Numbered from the stretch's first letter, positions 51,731 to 60,765 are shown. The stretch is 64,000 bases of DNA from an uncultured Eubacteriales bacterium (GCA_900543625.1 UQSF01000007.1:40909-104908); one strand, 5' to 3'. Translations and numbers: made by a program. Notes: a model not told the origin generated them from the letters alone.

Positions 51731-52387
51731 TCATGCCTCGTTCCAGTGCAGCAGCCGCTCGCCCAGCTCTGCGACGGTCTGCACCACTGCCGCCGCACCG
51801 GCGGCCTCCAGCTCACCCGGCTCTGCATAGCCGTAGTACACGCCGAGACACGGCACACCGCAGGCAGCGGCACCGGTGACGTCATACTTTCGGTCGCCGA
51901 CCATGAGCGCCGCCTCGGGCGCAGTCTGCGTCTCGGCAAGCGCGGCCGCAACGACCTCGGCCTTTGTGCTGCGCGTGCCGTCGTATTCGCAGCCGATCAC
52001 GCAGTCAAAAAGCCGCTCAAGATCGAACCGCTGCAGGATCGAGCGCGCCATCGGCGTGGGCTTCCCGGTCGCGACCGCGACGCGAAAACCGTGCGCACGC
52101 AGCCGCTCGAGCAATTCCGGAATGCCGGGATAGAGCGTGCACTCATAGATGCCGACAGGCAGATACCGCTCCCGGTAGCGTGCGACCGCCGCCTGCGCCT
52201 GCTCGGGCGTCATGGCATACAGCTCCGAGAACGAATCGAGCAGCGGCGGACCGACAAACTTGCGCAGACGCGCCGTGTCCGTCTCGTGGATGCCGAAGCC
52301 CTCAAGCGCATACTGCACGCTGCGCAGGATGCCCTCACCGGTGTCAAAGAGCGTACCGTCAAAATCAAATAATATCGTCTTGATCAT
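51731..52387 (-). CDS. HAD-family phosphatase (phosphoglycolate phosphatase-like)
   Basis: The 218-residue protein carries all HAD motifs. Motif I is LFDFDGTLFDTG with the nucleophile Asp9, motif II is VATGKPT, motif III a Lys in STKAEVV, and motif IV is MVGDRKYDVTGA. A small helical cap lies between I and II. The closest pattern is the Gph/PpaX group, but the substrate is uncertain. The ATG at 52387 has GAGGGAG upstream. Confidence 0.88.
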   Translation of the reverse strand: MIKTILFDFDGTLFDTGEGILRSVQYALEGFGIHETDTARLRKFVGPPLLDSFSELYAMTPEQAQAAVARYRERYLPVGIYECTLYPGIPELLERLRAHGFRVAVATGKPTPMARSILQRFDLERLFDCVIGCEYDGTRSTKAEVVAAALAETQTAPEAALMVGDRKYDVTGAAACGVPCLGVYYGYAEPGELEAAGAAAVVQTVAELGERLLHWNEA

Positions 52388-52497
52388 AAAAATTCTCCCT
52401 CGTCAGGATGAAAAAAGGATAGCATCCCGGGGCGAAATTGTCAACGGCCGCGCCGGCTGCATACGCTGTAGCAACCATGAAAATGTGAGGTTTCGCC

Positions 52498-53574
52498 ATG
52501 AACAACGCACTGGAAACACGCTACTTTCTCAGCGCCATGACCGGCGCGGGCTACTACGCGCTGCACCGGCAGTTCCTTCGGCCGCCGGAGCGCTATTTCT
52601 GCATCCTCAAAGGCGGGCCGGGCTGCGGCAAGTCCACCTTCCTGCGCCGCGTCGGCGACGCGGGGCGCGCCGCCGGGCTCTCGGTCGTCTGGCTGCACTG
52701 CGCGGGCGATCCGGCCTCGCTCGACGGCGTGTATTTCCCGCAAAAGCACGCTGGCTTCTTTGACGGCACGGCGCCGCACACCGTCGAGCCCGCGCTCTTC
52801 GGCGCGAGCGGCGAATATCTCGACCTCGGCGCGTTTTGCCGCACGGAGGCGCTCGATCCGGCGCGCATCCGCGCCCTGAACGCCGACTGCGCAATGTTCC
52901 GTCTGCGCGCACAGCAGTACCTGACGGCGGCCGCCGCGCTCGATCCGCGCGCGACGCCGGGGCTGGTCTTCCCCGAGGATCGCGAGGCCGCGCGCCGGCG
53001 CGCCAAAAGCGTCTGCACGCGCGAATTCGGCACGCCGCCCAAGGATGCGAAGTCCGGCCGGTGCGACCGTCTGTTTCTGAGCGCCGTCACGTCTGAGGGG
53101 AAAATTTTCTTCCCGGACACCGTCGCCGCGCACTGCGCGCGCGTGTACCTGCTCGACGACGGATGCGGTCTGGCAGAAGAATTTCTGCACACCGTGCGCA
53201 CGCACGCCGTCCGGTGCGGTCTGGACGTCATCTCCTGTCCGGATGCGCTCATCCCCTCGCGCACGCAGGCCGTGCTCGTCCCGTCGCGCGGCGTCGGCTT
53301 TCTCGCCGGGACGGCCGAGGATGTGCCGGACGGTCTGTCGCAGCGCCATATCCGGCTCGACGTTCTGCCCGATCCGGAGCGGCAGCGCACGCTGCGCCGC
53401 GCCATGCGCAGTGATGCCCGCCAGCAGCAGCTCGCCCTCGAGCGCGCCGTCGAGCAGCTGCGCATGGCGGCTCTGCTGCACAATGAGCTGGAGGCCGTCT
53501 ATCGCCCGTGCATGGACTTTGACGCGCTGAGCGCCTTCACGGAGCGGTATCTGAAAACCTTTCCCGGCGTCTGA
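52498..53574 (+). CDS. PRK06851-type P-loop ATPase
   Basis: The 358-residue protein has Walker A KGGPGCGKST near residue 44 and then a conserved block found in this family, PASLDGVYFPQ and FFDGTAPHTVEP. A second nucleotide-binding-like half follows around RLFLSAVTSEGKIFFPDT. The family is common in spore-forming Clostridia and has no assigned role. It stands between two opposite-strand units without a clear promoter. No membrane segment is present. Confidence 0.82.
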   Translation: MNNALETRYFLSAMTGAGYYALHRQFLRPPERYFCILKGGPGCGKSTFLRRVGDAGRAAGLSVVWLHCAGDPASLDGVYFPQKHAGFFDGTAPHTVEPALFGASGEYLDLGAFCRTEALDPARIRALNADCAMFRLRAQQYLTAAAALDPRATPGLVFPEDREAARRRAKSVCTREFGTPPKDAKSGRCDRLFLSAVTSEGKIFFPDTVAAHCARVYLLDDGCGLAEEFLHTVRTHAVRCGLDVISCPDALIPSRTQAVLVPSRGVGFLAGTAEDVPDGLSQRHIRLDVLPDPERQRTLRRAMRSDARQQQLALERAVEQLRMAALLHNELEAVYRPCMDFDALSAFTERYLKTFPGV

Positions 53575-53578
53575 GCGC

Positions 53579-53615
53579 AAAAAGCCCCGGCGGAACAGCG
53601 CTCGTTCCGCCGGGG
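53579..53615 (-). terminator. terminator of the DnaJ operon
   Basis: CCCCGGCGGAAC/GTTCCGCCGGGG. On the minus strand GCTTTTTG follows. Confidence 0.82.
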
Positions 53616-53627
53616 TCGTCATATGGA

Positions 53628-54254
53628 TCAGCAGCAGGGGGAAAAACAGGGGTTGCAGCACAGGTTCAGCAGGCACATATCCGCGCACCAGCTGCCGGTG
53701 CCGAAGCCGCTGTTCGGATACCCTGCGCTATAGGTCGCATAGGCCGTGCCGCCGCTCTCGATCTGGTGCAGCAGCCGCTGGATATCCGGGTTGGCCGGAT
53801 CCATCGCAGCCGCACGGCGCGCGTCTGCAAGCGCCTGCACGCGGTTGCCCGCGCCGGAGTTCGCCATGGCACTGATCGCGTACCAGTTGGCGTCGCGCTC
53901 GGCCAGCGGCACACCGGAGAGCGCCTGCAGCGCCTCGGCAAAGTGGCCGACGTGGATATAGTTCGCCGCCGCCTGATATTCCGGCCGGATACCGGGGTCG
54001 CGCTGCGCGCCCCAGCCGCCATAAGCGCCGTAGCCGCCCGCCTGACCGTAGCCGCCGGACGCGCCGTAGGCATTGGCGGTCCCGTTTTTGATCGCGTCAT
54101 AGGCCGCATTGACTTCGTTCATTTTTTCCGTCGCGCGCGGATCGTCCGGGTTCAGGTCCGGATGATATTTTTTGGCCAGACGGCGGTAAGCCGCCTTGAT
54201 CTCCTCTTCGCTCGCATTTCTGGAAACACCGAGGACTTCGTATGGGTCTCTCAT
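53628..54254 (-). CDS. J-domain protein with Cys-rich tail
   Basis: The 208-residue protein starts with a J domain (DPYEVLGVSRNASEEEIK, HPD in KKYHPDLNP near residue 32). A Gly/Tyr-rich linker, YGQAGGYGAYGGWG, then a tetratricopeptide-like helical part follow. It ends in a striking cysteine-rich tail, CADMCLLNLCCNPCFSPCC. The tail may bind zinc or an iron-sulfur cluster, or be lipidated. It should recruit DnaK to a client. It overlaps DUF5685 by ATGA, so the two are translationally coupled. Confidence 0.85.
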   Translation of the reverse strand: MRDPYEVLGVSRNASEEEIKAAYRRLAKKYHPDLNPDDPRATEKMNEVNAAYDAIKNGTANAYGASGGYGQAGGYGAYGGWGAQRDPGIRPEYQAAANYIHVGHFAEALQALSGVPLAERDANWYAISAMANSGAGNRVQALADARRAAAMDPANPDIQRLLHQIESGGTAYATYSAGYPNSGFGTGSWCADMCLLNLCCNPCFSPCC

Positions 54255-55075
54255 TCGGCGCTCCTCCCGATCTTAAGTTTTTTCATGGCCGCGTCATACC
54301 GCAGCCATACGCCGGAGTACAGAATATTGCGCAGCAGCTCGATATCCTGCAAGACCGGCAGCGCCTCAAACGCTGCCGAGCATTCACCGAGCAGCATCCG
54401 CAGCAGCGCATGCAGATCCGCATCCTGCGGCAATGCGCGCAGCGGATTGTAGCGCCCATGGCGGCGGTCCTCCGGCAGGTCGATCACCGCGTCAAGCAGA
54501 TAAATAAACCGTCCCAGCGCCTCGCCGAACGGCCGCAGGCGGGCATCCCAGAGCTCCCCTGTCACAAACAGCTCACCCATCAGCCGCCCGAAGCAGTTCG
54601 CCGCAGCGTCCATATCACCGGTGTCGGCCTGTTCGATCTCGCCCAGCTGCGTCATGCACTGCTCGATCGCGGCACATTGGCGCGGCCAGCGCGCACGTGC
54701 GGCGGCGCATTGACGGCTGAGCGCCTCGGACTCCCAATACTTCAGCGCGCTGCCGTCATCCTGCCAATCGTCGCGGCAATTGTAATACGCCAGCACGACG
54801 TTCATGTCGGCGGCGTAGTCCGTGTAGCGCGTCTGCCAGTAAAAATGCCTGCGCAGCGGGTGCGCGGGACACAGCTCCATGCCGCGCTCCTCATCCGCCT
54901 CATACAGCGCCGAGAGCAGCAGCACCAGAAACGTCATGTCATATGTCAGCGTCAGGCGGCCGGAAAAGCCGTGCCGCTGCTTGAGCACCCGGCACAGCCC
55001 GCAATAGCAGCCCTTATAGCGATCCTTCTGCGGCTGGGTCAGGCCCTCGAGATTTGCAATCACATATCCAAACAT
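54251..55075 (-). CDS. DUF5685 family protein
   Basis: The 274-residue all-helical protein begins MFGYVIANLEGLTQPQKDRYKG, broken here as MFGYVIANLEGL and KDRYKGCYCGLCRVL. The CYCGLC motif near residue 24 and scattered His/Asp residues suggest a metal or a prenyl-synthase-like helical bundle. The family is unassigned but is repeatedly found beside J-domain proteins in Clostridia. The start at 55075 was chosen from the family N-terminus and a GAGGC site. Confidence 0.78.
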   Translation of the reverse strand: MFGYVIANLEGLTQPQKDRYKGCYCGLCRVLKQRHGFSGRLTLTYDMTFLVLLLSALYEADEERGMELCPAHPLRRHFYWQTRYTDYAADMNVVLAYYNCRDDWQDDGSALKYWESEALSRQCAAARARWPRQCAAIEQCMTQLGEIEQADTGDMDAAANCFGRLMGELFVTGELWDARLRPFGEALGRFIYLLDAVIDLPEDRRHGRYNPLRALPQDADLHALLRMLLGECSAAFEALPVLQDIELLRNILYSGVWLRYDAAMKKLKIGRSAE

Positions 55076-55086
55076 CGGCCGTCGCC

Positions 55087-55491
55087 TCAGGTCTTGCGCT
55101 GGAACGATGTGCCGCACTTGCGGCAGACGATGTTGATCTTGCCCTTGCCGCGCGGCACACGCAGACGCGTCCGGCACGAGGGGCATTTAAAAAAGCGGTA
55201 GTCACGCCGCTGATGCCAGCGGTCGACCGCGCCGCGCCACGCGCTCGTCACCTTGTAGCGCTGGCGCAGATACGCACCGTTTTCCTGCTGGCGGCGGTAG
55301 ACATTGCGCGAAAACATCCGGAAATAGGTCACGATCAGGCCGAGCACGGCCAGCGACCACAGAATGCGCGATGCGTATCCATGCACGAACATACTGACGC
55401 ACAGCAAAATCAGCGTCAGCACGGACAGGAGACGGTTGAGCGCATCCATACCGTTTCTGCCCATCATCCATTTTGCAAACCGTTGTCTCAT
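55087..55491 (-). CDS. membrane protein with C-terminal zinc ribbon
   Basis: The 134-residue protein has two hydrophobic helices (LLSVLTLILLCVSMFVHG and ILWSLAVLGLIVTYF). A basic stretch and a zinc ribbon follow, FKCPSCRTRLRVPRGKGK then IVCRKCGTSF. It is the first gene of the unit that continues with DUF5685 and the J-domain protein, 11 bases before the former. It may anchor the other two to the membrane. That is inference from the operon only. Confidence 0.78.
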   Translation of the reverse strand: MRQRFAKWMMGRNGMDALNRLLSVLTLILLCVSMFVHGYASRILWSLAVLGLIVTYFRMFSRNVYRRQQENGAYLRQRYKVTSAWRGAVDRWHQRRDYRFFKCPSCRTRLRVPRGKGKINIVCRKCGTSFQRKT

Positions 55492-55735
55492 GACCGATCA
55501 CCTTTCCAGGCTGCTGAATTTCATTGTTGTATTTTATCACACGCGTATGAGAAATATATCAAAGAACTGTAAACACCGCGATACATGGCGAAAAAAATAC
55601 GTTTTTCCCCCCCGCCGCAATGCGTATTCTTCGGCAATCGGCCGCCGGAACGCACACAAAGCCCCCGCCGACTGACACACATCAGGAAGCGGGGGCTCTG
55701 TTTTGTTTCGGATCAACAGATCCGCCGGGGGCGCA
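55492..55735 (-). other. intergenic region after the sodium symporter
   Basis: GCCCCCGC/GCGGGGGC (55661-55696) forms a large-loop hairpin that may terminate the symporter transcript, but its T-run is weak. A TAAAAT -10 on the minus strand before the zinc-ribbon gene lacks a clear -35. I see no gene here. Confidence 0.45.
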
Positions 55736-57160
55736 TTACTCGGCGTCCGCGACGATCGTGCCCTTCTTCTTCGTGGCGGCGCTCACGATCACCATAGCAA
55801 CGGCGGAAACGAGAATGCCGATAAACGCGAAGTTCAGGGAGGTCTTCATGATCTGCGCGACCGCGCAGCCGACCAGACCGAACACCATGCCGGCAACGAT
55901 ACCGGGCGTCGTGATGAAGTGCTTATTGCGCAGGCCGTAGCTGAGGAACACCGGGCAGGCCAGCGCCGCCGCAGAATAGGCGTAGGTATTGGTCAGCCAG
56001 TTGAGCGTGTCCGTCCAGACGAGGCACATCAGCAGCGCGATGGCCATGAGCACGGCCGACAGCACACGCGAGATCGTGACCATCTTGCGGTCGGGGATGT
56101 TCGGGTTGATGGTGGAGATGATATCGCGGGTGATATTGGTGACGGAAGTCTGCACGCCAGAGGAAGTCGTGGACATCAGCGTTGCAAAGACGAGCGCTGC
56201 AAACAGCGCCATGACGCCGATGGGCAGCTTGCCCATGAACCACGCCGTGGGGCCATTGGCGATCTCTGCAATGTTGAGAGAGCGGAGCGAGAGGCCCATG
56301 TAGATAGCCCAGACAAAGCTCAGCAGGGACAGGGCTCCGGAGAGAATAAGGGACTTGTTGACCTGCTTCTCTTCCTTGATGGCGCAGACGCGCTGGAAGT
56401 AGATCTGGTTGGTCATGCCGCCGGGCAGAACAGCAAAAATCCAGAGCATGCAGGTCGCCACACCGATATTATCGGTGATGGAGCTCGAGAAGCTGAGCAT
56501 GGACGGGTCGATCGTGTTGAGGTTGCTGACGATATTGGAGACGCCGCCGCCCATGACCGTGACGAACACAACGCAGACAATGCACATGACGATCATGAAG
56601 CAGGAGAAGATGAAGTCCGTCCATGCGACGGTCTTCAGACCGGACGGCATGACAAACGCCAGCGCAAACACGGCAAACAGCACGCACAGCAGCGTGTAGT
56701 CAATGCCGGTCAGGTTGGAGTAGATATTGCCGAAGGCCGTGATCTGGGAGGTCACCCAGCCAAACGGCACAAAGACCGTCATAACACCGGCGACGATACG
56801 GATGAGCTTATTTCCGTTCGTGAAGTGCGCGAGCACATCGGGAATGGTGGTGAAGTTGTTGCGGCGCAGCCACTTGGCGAGCACCATAATGATGATGAAC
56901 GGCAGTGACGCCAGCACGCCATAGATGAAATGGCCGATGCCGCGGGCATACGCATTGCCGACATGCGCCACCAGAATGCCGCCGCCCATTGCGCTGGCAA
57001 ACTGCGTGCCGATGACGACATAAAGCGGAAGGCTGCGGTCTGCGACCTCCCAGTCGGCCTGAGTGGTCTTTTTGCGTCCGGAGATGATGTAGGTCGGGAT
57101 CAATGTAAGTGCGATGACTGCGACCGTTGCCACCAGGATGAGGATCGTGGTTGAGTTCAC
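55736..57160 (-). CDS. sodium:solute symporter (SSS family)
   Basis: The 474-residue membrane protein has about 13 helices and the SSS patterns TIPDVLAHF, FGWVTSQITAFGNI and, in TM8, MSTTSSGVQTSVTNITRDI with the Na2-site serines and threonines. The closest known groups carry pantothenate, proline or monocarboxylates, so the cargo is open. The start is GTG at 57160, with AAGGAG upstream. Its neighbours in the same segment are a DMT carrier and two opine dehydrogenases, and the symporter might import the substrate of that module. Confidence 0.88.
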   Translation of the reverse strand: MNSTTILILVATVAVIALTLIPTYIISGRKKTTQADWEVADRSLPLYVVIGTQFASAMGGGILVAHVGNAYARGIGHFIYGVLASLPFIIIMVLAKWLRRNNFTTIPDVLAHFTNGNKLIRIVAGVMTVFVPFGWVTSQITAFGNIYSNLTGIDYTLLCVLFAVFALAFVMPSGLKTVAWTDFIFSCFMIVMCIVCVVFVTVMGGGVSNIVSNLNTIDPSMLSFSSSITDNIGVATCMLWIFAVLPGGMTNQIYFQRVCAIKEEKQVNKSLILSGALSLLSFVWAIYMGLSLRSLNIAEIANGPTAWFMGKLPIGVMALFAALVFATLMSTTSSGVQTSVTNITRDIISTINPNIPDRKMVTISRVLSAVLMAIALLMCLVWTDTLNWLTNTYAYSAAALACPVFLSYGLRNKHFITTPGIVAGMVFGLVGCAVAQIMKTSLNFAFIGILVSAVAMVIVSAATKKKGTIVADAE

Positions 57161-57281
57161 GTAGGTTCTCCTTTCTAACTTGCGAATTCTGACTCTCTAT
57201 CTTTGCCCTGTAGGGTATGTTCCGCACATGCGGCGCGCATCCAAAATAATGCAGCGCTTTAACGTGCCAAACAATAAAAGA

Positions 57282-57310
57282 ATTTTAGCACAGGCGTCTA
57301 TATGTGTCAA
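57282..57310 (-). promoter_or_regulatory. SigA promoter of the sodium symporter
   Basis: TTGACA, 17 bases, TAAAAT on the minus strand. The leader of about 115 bases holds the palindromes CCGCA-CA-TGCGG (57222-57233) and CCCT-GT-AGGG (57206-57215). Confidence 0.8.
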
Positions 57311-57436
57311 TAAAAAGGGCACAAATCCTACAGACGAAATTCCTTCAAGAATTGTATATATTTTTGTCGAATATGCACATTTTTTTCGCGCCTGTTTTTG
57401 CATCTTAAACAACAAAATATTTATGAAATTGCACAA

Positions 57437-57465
57437 TTGACTGTGTCGCAAAACAGCGCTATACT
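57437..57465 (+). promoter_or_regulatory. SigA promoter of the second DMT transporter
   Basis: TTGACT, 17 bases, TATACT. The 130 bases between this and the symporter promoter are AT-rich. Confidence 0.78.
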
Positions 57466-57500
57466 GAATTTCAGCTCGTTTTATAAGGAGGCCCCAGAAC

Positions 57501-58400
57501 ATGGCACAACTGAAAATCAGTGAAACGCAGCGGACCAAGGGCGTGATCCTCGCCCTGCTGTCTACGCTGTCTTTTTCTTTTATGATGATTTTTGCGGCTC
57601 TGAACTCGCCGGAGATATCCTTGTGGGAGCAGACGTTTTTCCGCAACCTGATCGGCATCTTCGTGGCAAGCTTCATCCTCATCAAGAACCACCAGCCGCT
57701 CTTCGGTGAGCGCAAATACTGGCCGCAGATGTTCGCGCGTTCGCTCTTCGGACTGCTTGCCGTCATGCTGCTGTTCTACGCGTCCAGAAACGCGCTTCAG
57801 GCGGATGTCAGCATCATGAACCGCATCTCCATGTTCACGATCTCGATCGTTTCGGTCGTGTTTCTGCATGAGCGGCTGACGAAGATGCACATCCCGGCCA
57901 TGCTGATCGCCTTCACCGGTGCGTACATCGCGGCAAACCCGCGGTTTGATTCCGCGTTTCTGCCGCTGCTGGCTGCATTCTGCACCTCGCTGTGCGACGC
58001 CGTGTGCTATCCGCTGCTGTCCTACTTTTCGGGGCGTGTCAACGCTTACAGCGTGGTCATGTTCTTCTGTACGTTCAGCACGATCGTGTCCGGCATCTGC
58101 ATGATCCCGACCTTCGTCGTGCCGAGCGGTCCGGATCTGTTCTACCTCATCATGATTGGCGTCACGGCAGCGCTCGGCCAGATCCTGATGACACTGTCTT
58201 ACCACTACGCCCCCGCCGGTGAGCTGAGCATTTATAACCTCATGGGCATTCTCTTCAGCGCGCTGCTGGGCTTTTTCATTCTGCACCAGATCCCAACCGT
58301 GCGCACCTTTATCGGCGGCGGCCTGGTCGTTCTGGCGTCTCTGCTGCTGTTCTTCTACAAAAAGCGCTGGCTGAAAACGAACGACTCTTCCGCCGGCTGA
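57501..58400 (+). CDS. EamA/DMT-family transporter
   Basis: The 299-residue membrane protein has ten helices in two EamA repeats. It begins GVILALLSTLSFSFMMIF and has LWEQTFFRNLIG, VVFLHERLTKMHIPAM at the end of the first repeat and SIYNLMGILFSALLGFF in the second. It differs clearly from the DMT protein at 12.9 kb. Its convergent position against the opine dehydrogenases makes it a candidate exporter or importer for that pathway, without proof. Confidence 0.87.
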   Translation: MAQLKISETQRTKGVILALLSTLSFSFMMIFAALNSPEISLWEQTFFRNLIGIFVASFILIKNHQPLFGERKYWPQMFARSLFGLLAVMLLFYASRNALQADVSIMNRISMFTISIVSVVFLHERLTKMHIPAMLIAFTGAYIAANPRFDSAFLPLLAAFCTSLCDAVCYPLLSYFSGRVNAYSVVMFFCTFSTIVSGICMIPTFVVPSGPDLFYLIMIGVTAALGQILMTLSYHYAPAGELSIYNLMGILFSALLGFFILHQIPTVRTFIGGGLVVLASLLLFFYKKRWLKTNDSSAG

Positions 58401-58419
58401 AGCCCACGAAAACGATAAC

Positions 58420-58458
58420 AAAAAGCACGGTCGGTGTCTGACTCCGGCCGTGCTTTTT
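58420..58458. terminator. bidirectional terminator
   Basis: AAAAAGCACGGTCGG/CCGGCCGTGCTTTTTT lies between convergent units. Confidence 0.88.
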
Positions 58459-58471
58459 TCATGCTTTCAAC

Positions 58472-59551
58472 TCAGCCGTTGCAGAGCGCAACGAATTCGT
58501 CGAAGCCAATATCCTCGCTCAAGCCGAGCGCCTCCATAGTATAGCCTTCCGCCATCACATCACCGACGAGCGCCTCGCCGATCGTGCAGACAGAATCGAT
58601 CACCGGGGTCGGAACCTTGGCGATCTTGCCGAGGATCTGCACAGAGCGCAGGCTGAACGGCACGTCCTCGAGCAGGTAGCGTACCTGCAGGCTGTTGGGG
58701 CCCATGATGCCCTTGTAGCACTCGGCGTTCTTGAGCATCGTGTAGAGGTCGCCTTCATAGCTGTACTCCAGCGCGAAAGCCGCCTCTGCGTCCGGAAGCT
58801 TGACGCCATACGCCGCGCAGATCGCCATTCTCTCCTGATCGAGCGCCTTCATGAGCGTGATCTGGCTGGGGACCATGTCATTGTAGTAGTTGAACTTCTC
58901 ACCCTTTTCGATCTGGGCGGTGTACAGCAGCGTCGGGCCCGGATGGAAGATCAGGTTGAGGTTGTCGAGCGCAAGCTGGATGCTGTTATCAATGAAGTGG
59001 TGCTGGCTGAAGACCGGATAGATGGCCTCCTTGATGATCTCGCGCTTGCTGTTGGGGATGGCAACAATGCTCAGCTCCGTCTTCTGGCCGGTGACAAAGA
59101 CGTCGCCGGTGGTCTGAATGCGCGCAGCAAACAGCAGCGTGCTGGTCGCAGCGAGAGAAATGTCCGCCTTGCAGCCGGCCTCAGCCAGCGCCTTCTTAAA
59201 CGCAAGGATGCCCAGACCGGAGACCGGGTCGATGACGACGATCTGGCCGTCAACAAGGTGCGGCGCAAGCTTCTGCGCGATGGAGACGTGGTAAATCTCC
59301 GGCAGAATGATAAAAATCACTTCGCAGCCGTCAATGGCCTTGGCGATATCCGTCGTCGCAAACTGGATCTTACCGAAACCGGGAAAGTCGGTGTTGCCGT
59401 AGATGTTGACACCGCCGAGCTCATTGAGCTTTGCGACCGTGTCTTCCATCACGTCGAAAATTCGGGTCTGATAGCCCTGATTGGACAGCCATGCAGCCGT
59501 CGTCTGGCCGCCGTTGCCGGCGCCGATAATGGCAATAGGTTTGTTTGTCAT
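58472..59551 (-). CDS. NAD/NADP octopine/nopaline dehydrogenase family protein, copy 2
   Basis: The 359-residue two-domain oxidoreductase begins with a Rossmann motif, AIIGAGNGGQTTAAW. The catalytic domain has the family block LIFHPGPTLLYTAQIE around residue 200 with the conserved His. Opine dehydrogenases reduce or oxidise the secondary amine formed between an amino acid and a 2-oxo acid. It is clearly a paralogue of the next gene upstream, sharing most of the sequence. The two start with the same eight residues and differ mainly in the mid region. It is separated from copy 1 by 35 bases and has AGGAGG. Confidence 0.87.
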   Translation of the reverse strand: MTNKPIAIIGAGNGGQTTAAWLSNQGYQTRIFDVMEDTVAKLNELGGVNIYGNTDFPGFGKIQFATTDIAKAIDGCEVIFIILPEIYHVSIAQKLAPHLVDGQIVVIDPVSGLGILAFKKALAEAGCKADISLAATSTLLFAARIQTTGDVFVTGQKTELSIVAIPNSKREIIKEAIYPVFSQHHFIDNSIQLALDNLNLIFHPGPTLLYTAQIEKGEKFNYYNDMVPSQITLMKALDQERMAICAAYGVKLPDAEAAFALEYSYEGDLYTMLKNAECYKGIMGPNSLQVRYLLEDVPFSLRSVQILGKIAKVPTPVIDSVCTIGEALVGDVMAEGYTMEALGLSEDIGFDEFVALCNG

Positions 59552-59586
59552 GCTCTTATACCTCCTGATGAAAGATGAATTCCGTA

Positions 59587-60666
59587 TCAGCCATTGACGA
59601 GCTTCAGGAACTCGTCGACCGTCATATCTTCGCTCAGGCCCAGCGTCTTGAGCGTATAGCCCTCGTCCATGTCGCCGCCGACAAGCGTCTCACCAAGCGT
59701 GCAAACTGCGTCGATGACCGGCGTCTTGATCTTGGCGATCTGACCCAGTGCCTGCAGCGAACGCAGGTTGTACGGAATGTCCTCGAGCAGATAGCGTACC
59801 TTGAGCGATTTCGGTCCCTTGATGCCCTTATAGCATTCGGCATTGCGCAGCATATCGTAGAGATCGCCCTCATAGCTGTACATGCGCGCGAAGCTGTCCT
59901 CGACGTTCGGCGTGTCGACATGGTAAATGCTGCACAGCTCCATGCGCTCCTTGTCGATGGCCTTGATGAGCTTGATCTGGCTCGGCGTCATCGAGTTGTA
60001 GTAATCGAAAGTGATGCCGCGCTCAATGAGAGACGTGTACAGCAGCGTCGGGCCCGGATGGAACGCCAGATTGAGGTTTTCCATGGCCGTATCAATGATG
60101 TTGTTGGCAAAGATATGCTGGCTGAACACGGGATACATTGCGTCCTCAACGATCTGCTTGCGGTTGCCGGGGAACGCAACAATGCTCAGCTCCGTCTTCT
60201 GGCCGGTGACAAGAACATCGCCCGTCTCTTTAATGCGCGCGGCAAACAGCAGTGTGCAGGTCACGGCCAGCGTCACGTCAGCCGTGCAGCCGGCATCGGT
60301 GAGCGCCTTTTTGAAGGAGATCGCGCCCAGGCCGGAAGCCGGATTGAGCACGACGATCTGACCGTCCTTGAGATAAGGAGCCATCTTTACAGCGATGGAA
60401 TCGTGATAGTTCTCCGGAAGAATCAGAAGGATGAGCTCACAGCCCTCAATTGCCTTCTCCATATCGGTAGTCGCAAACTCTATCTTGCCGAAGCCGGGGT
60501 AATCAGTATTGCCATAAATATTCACGCCGCCCAGCTCATTGAGTTTTGCAACGGTATCCTCCATCACATCAAAGATTCTGGTCTTGTAACCCTGATTGGC
60601 AAGCCAGGCAGCCGTGGTCTGTCCGCCGTTACCGGCGCCAATGATCGCAATGGGTTTGTTTGTCAT
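59587..60666 (-). CDS. NAD/NADP octopine/nopaline dehydrogenase family protein, copy 1
   Basis: The 359-residue protein has the same plan as its neighbour: the N-terminal AIIGAGNGGQTTAAW nucleotide motif and the block LAFHPGPTLLYTSLIE with the conserved His. It is the first gene of the pair, with AAGGAGG before the ATG. Differences from copy 2 cluster in the substrate half (for example ILPENYHDSIA versus ILPEIYHVSIA), so the two may act on different amino or keto acids, or the pair may be a recent duplication. The product opine cannot be named. Confidence 0.87.
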   Translation of the reverse strand: MTNKPIAIIGAGNGGQTTAAWLANQGYKTRIFDVMEDTVAKLNELGGVNIYGNTDYPGFGKIEFATTDMEKAIEGCELILLILPENYHDSIAVKMAPYLKDGQIVVLNPASGLGAISFKKALTDAGCTADVTLAVTCTLLFAARIKETGDVLVTGQKTELSIVAFPGNRKQIVEDAMYPVFSQHIFANNIIDTAMENLNLAFHPGPTLLYTSLIERGITFDYYNSMTPSQIKLIKAIDKERMELCSIYHVDTPNVEDSFARMYSYEGDLYDMLRNAECYKGIKGPKSLKVRYLLEDIPYNLRSLQALGQIAKIKTPVIDAVCTLGETLVGGDMDEGYTLKTLGLSEDMTVDEFLKLVNG

Positions 60667-60699
60667 GTGTGTTCCTCCTTAAAAGTGGATTCTAAAATG

Positions 60700-60751
60700 A
60701 CATCTATCATCTAGATGTGTCCATACTACAACTTTTCAAAGCTCCGGTCAA
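60700..60751 (-). promoter_or_regulatory. promoter and candidate operator of the opine dehydrogenases
   Basis: TTGACC, 17 bases, TAGTAT (60751-60723) on the minus strand. The inverted repeat ACATCTA-TCATC-TAGATGT (60700-60718) starts right after the transcription start and is well placed for a repressor. Confidence 0.65.
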
Positions 60752-60765
60752 TCTAAAAAATATAC

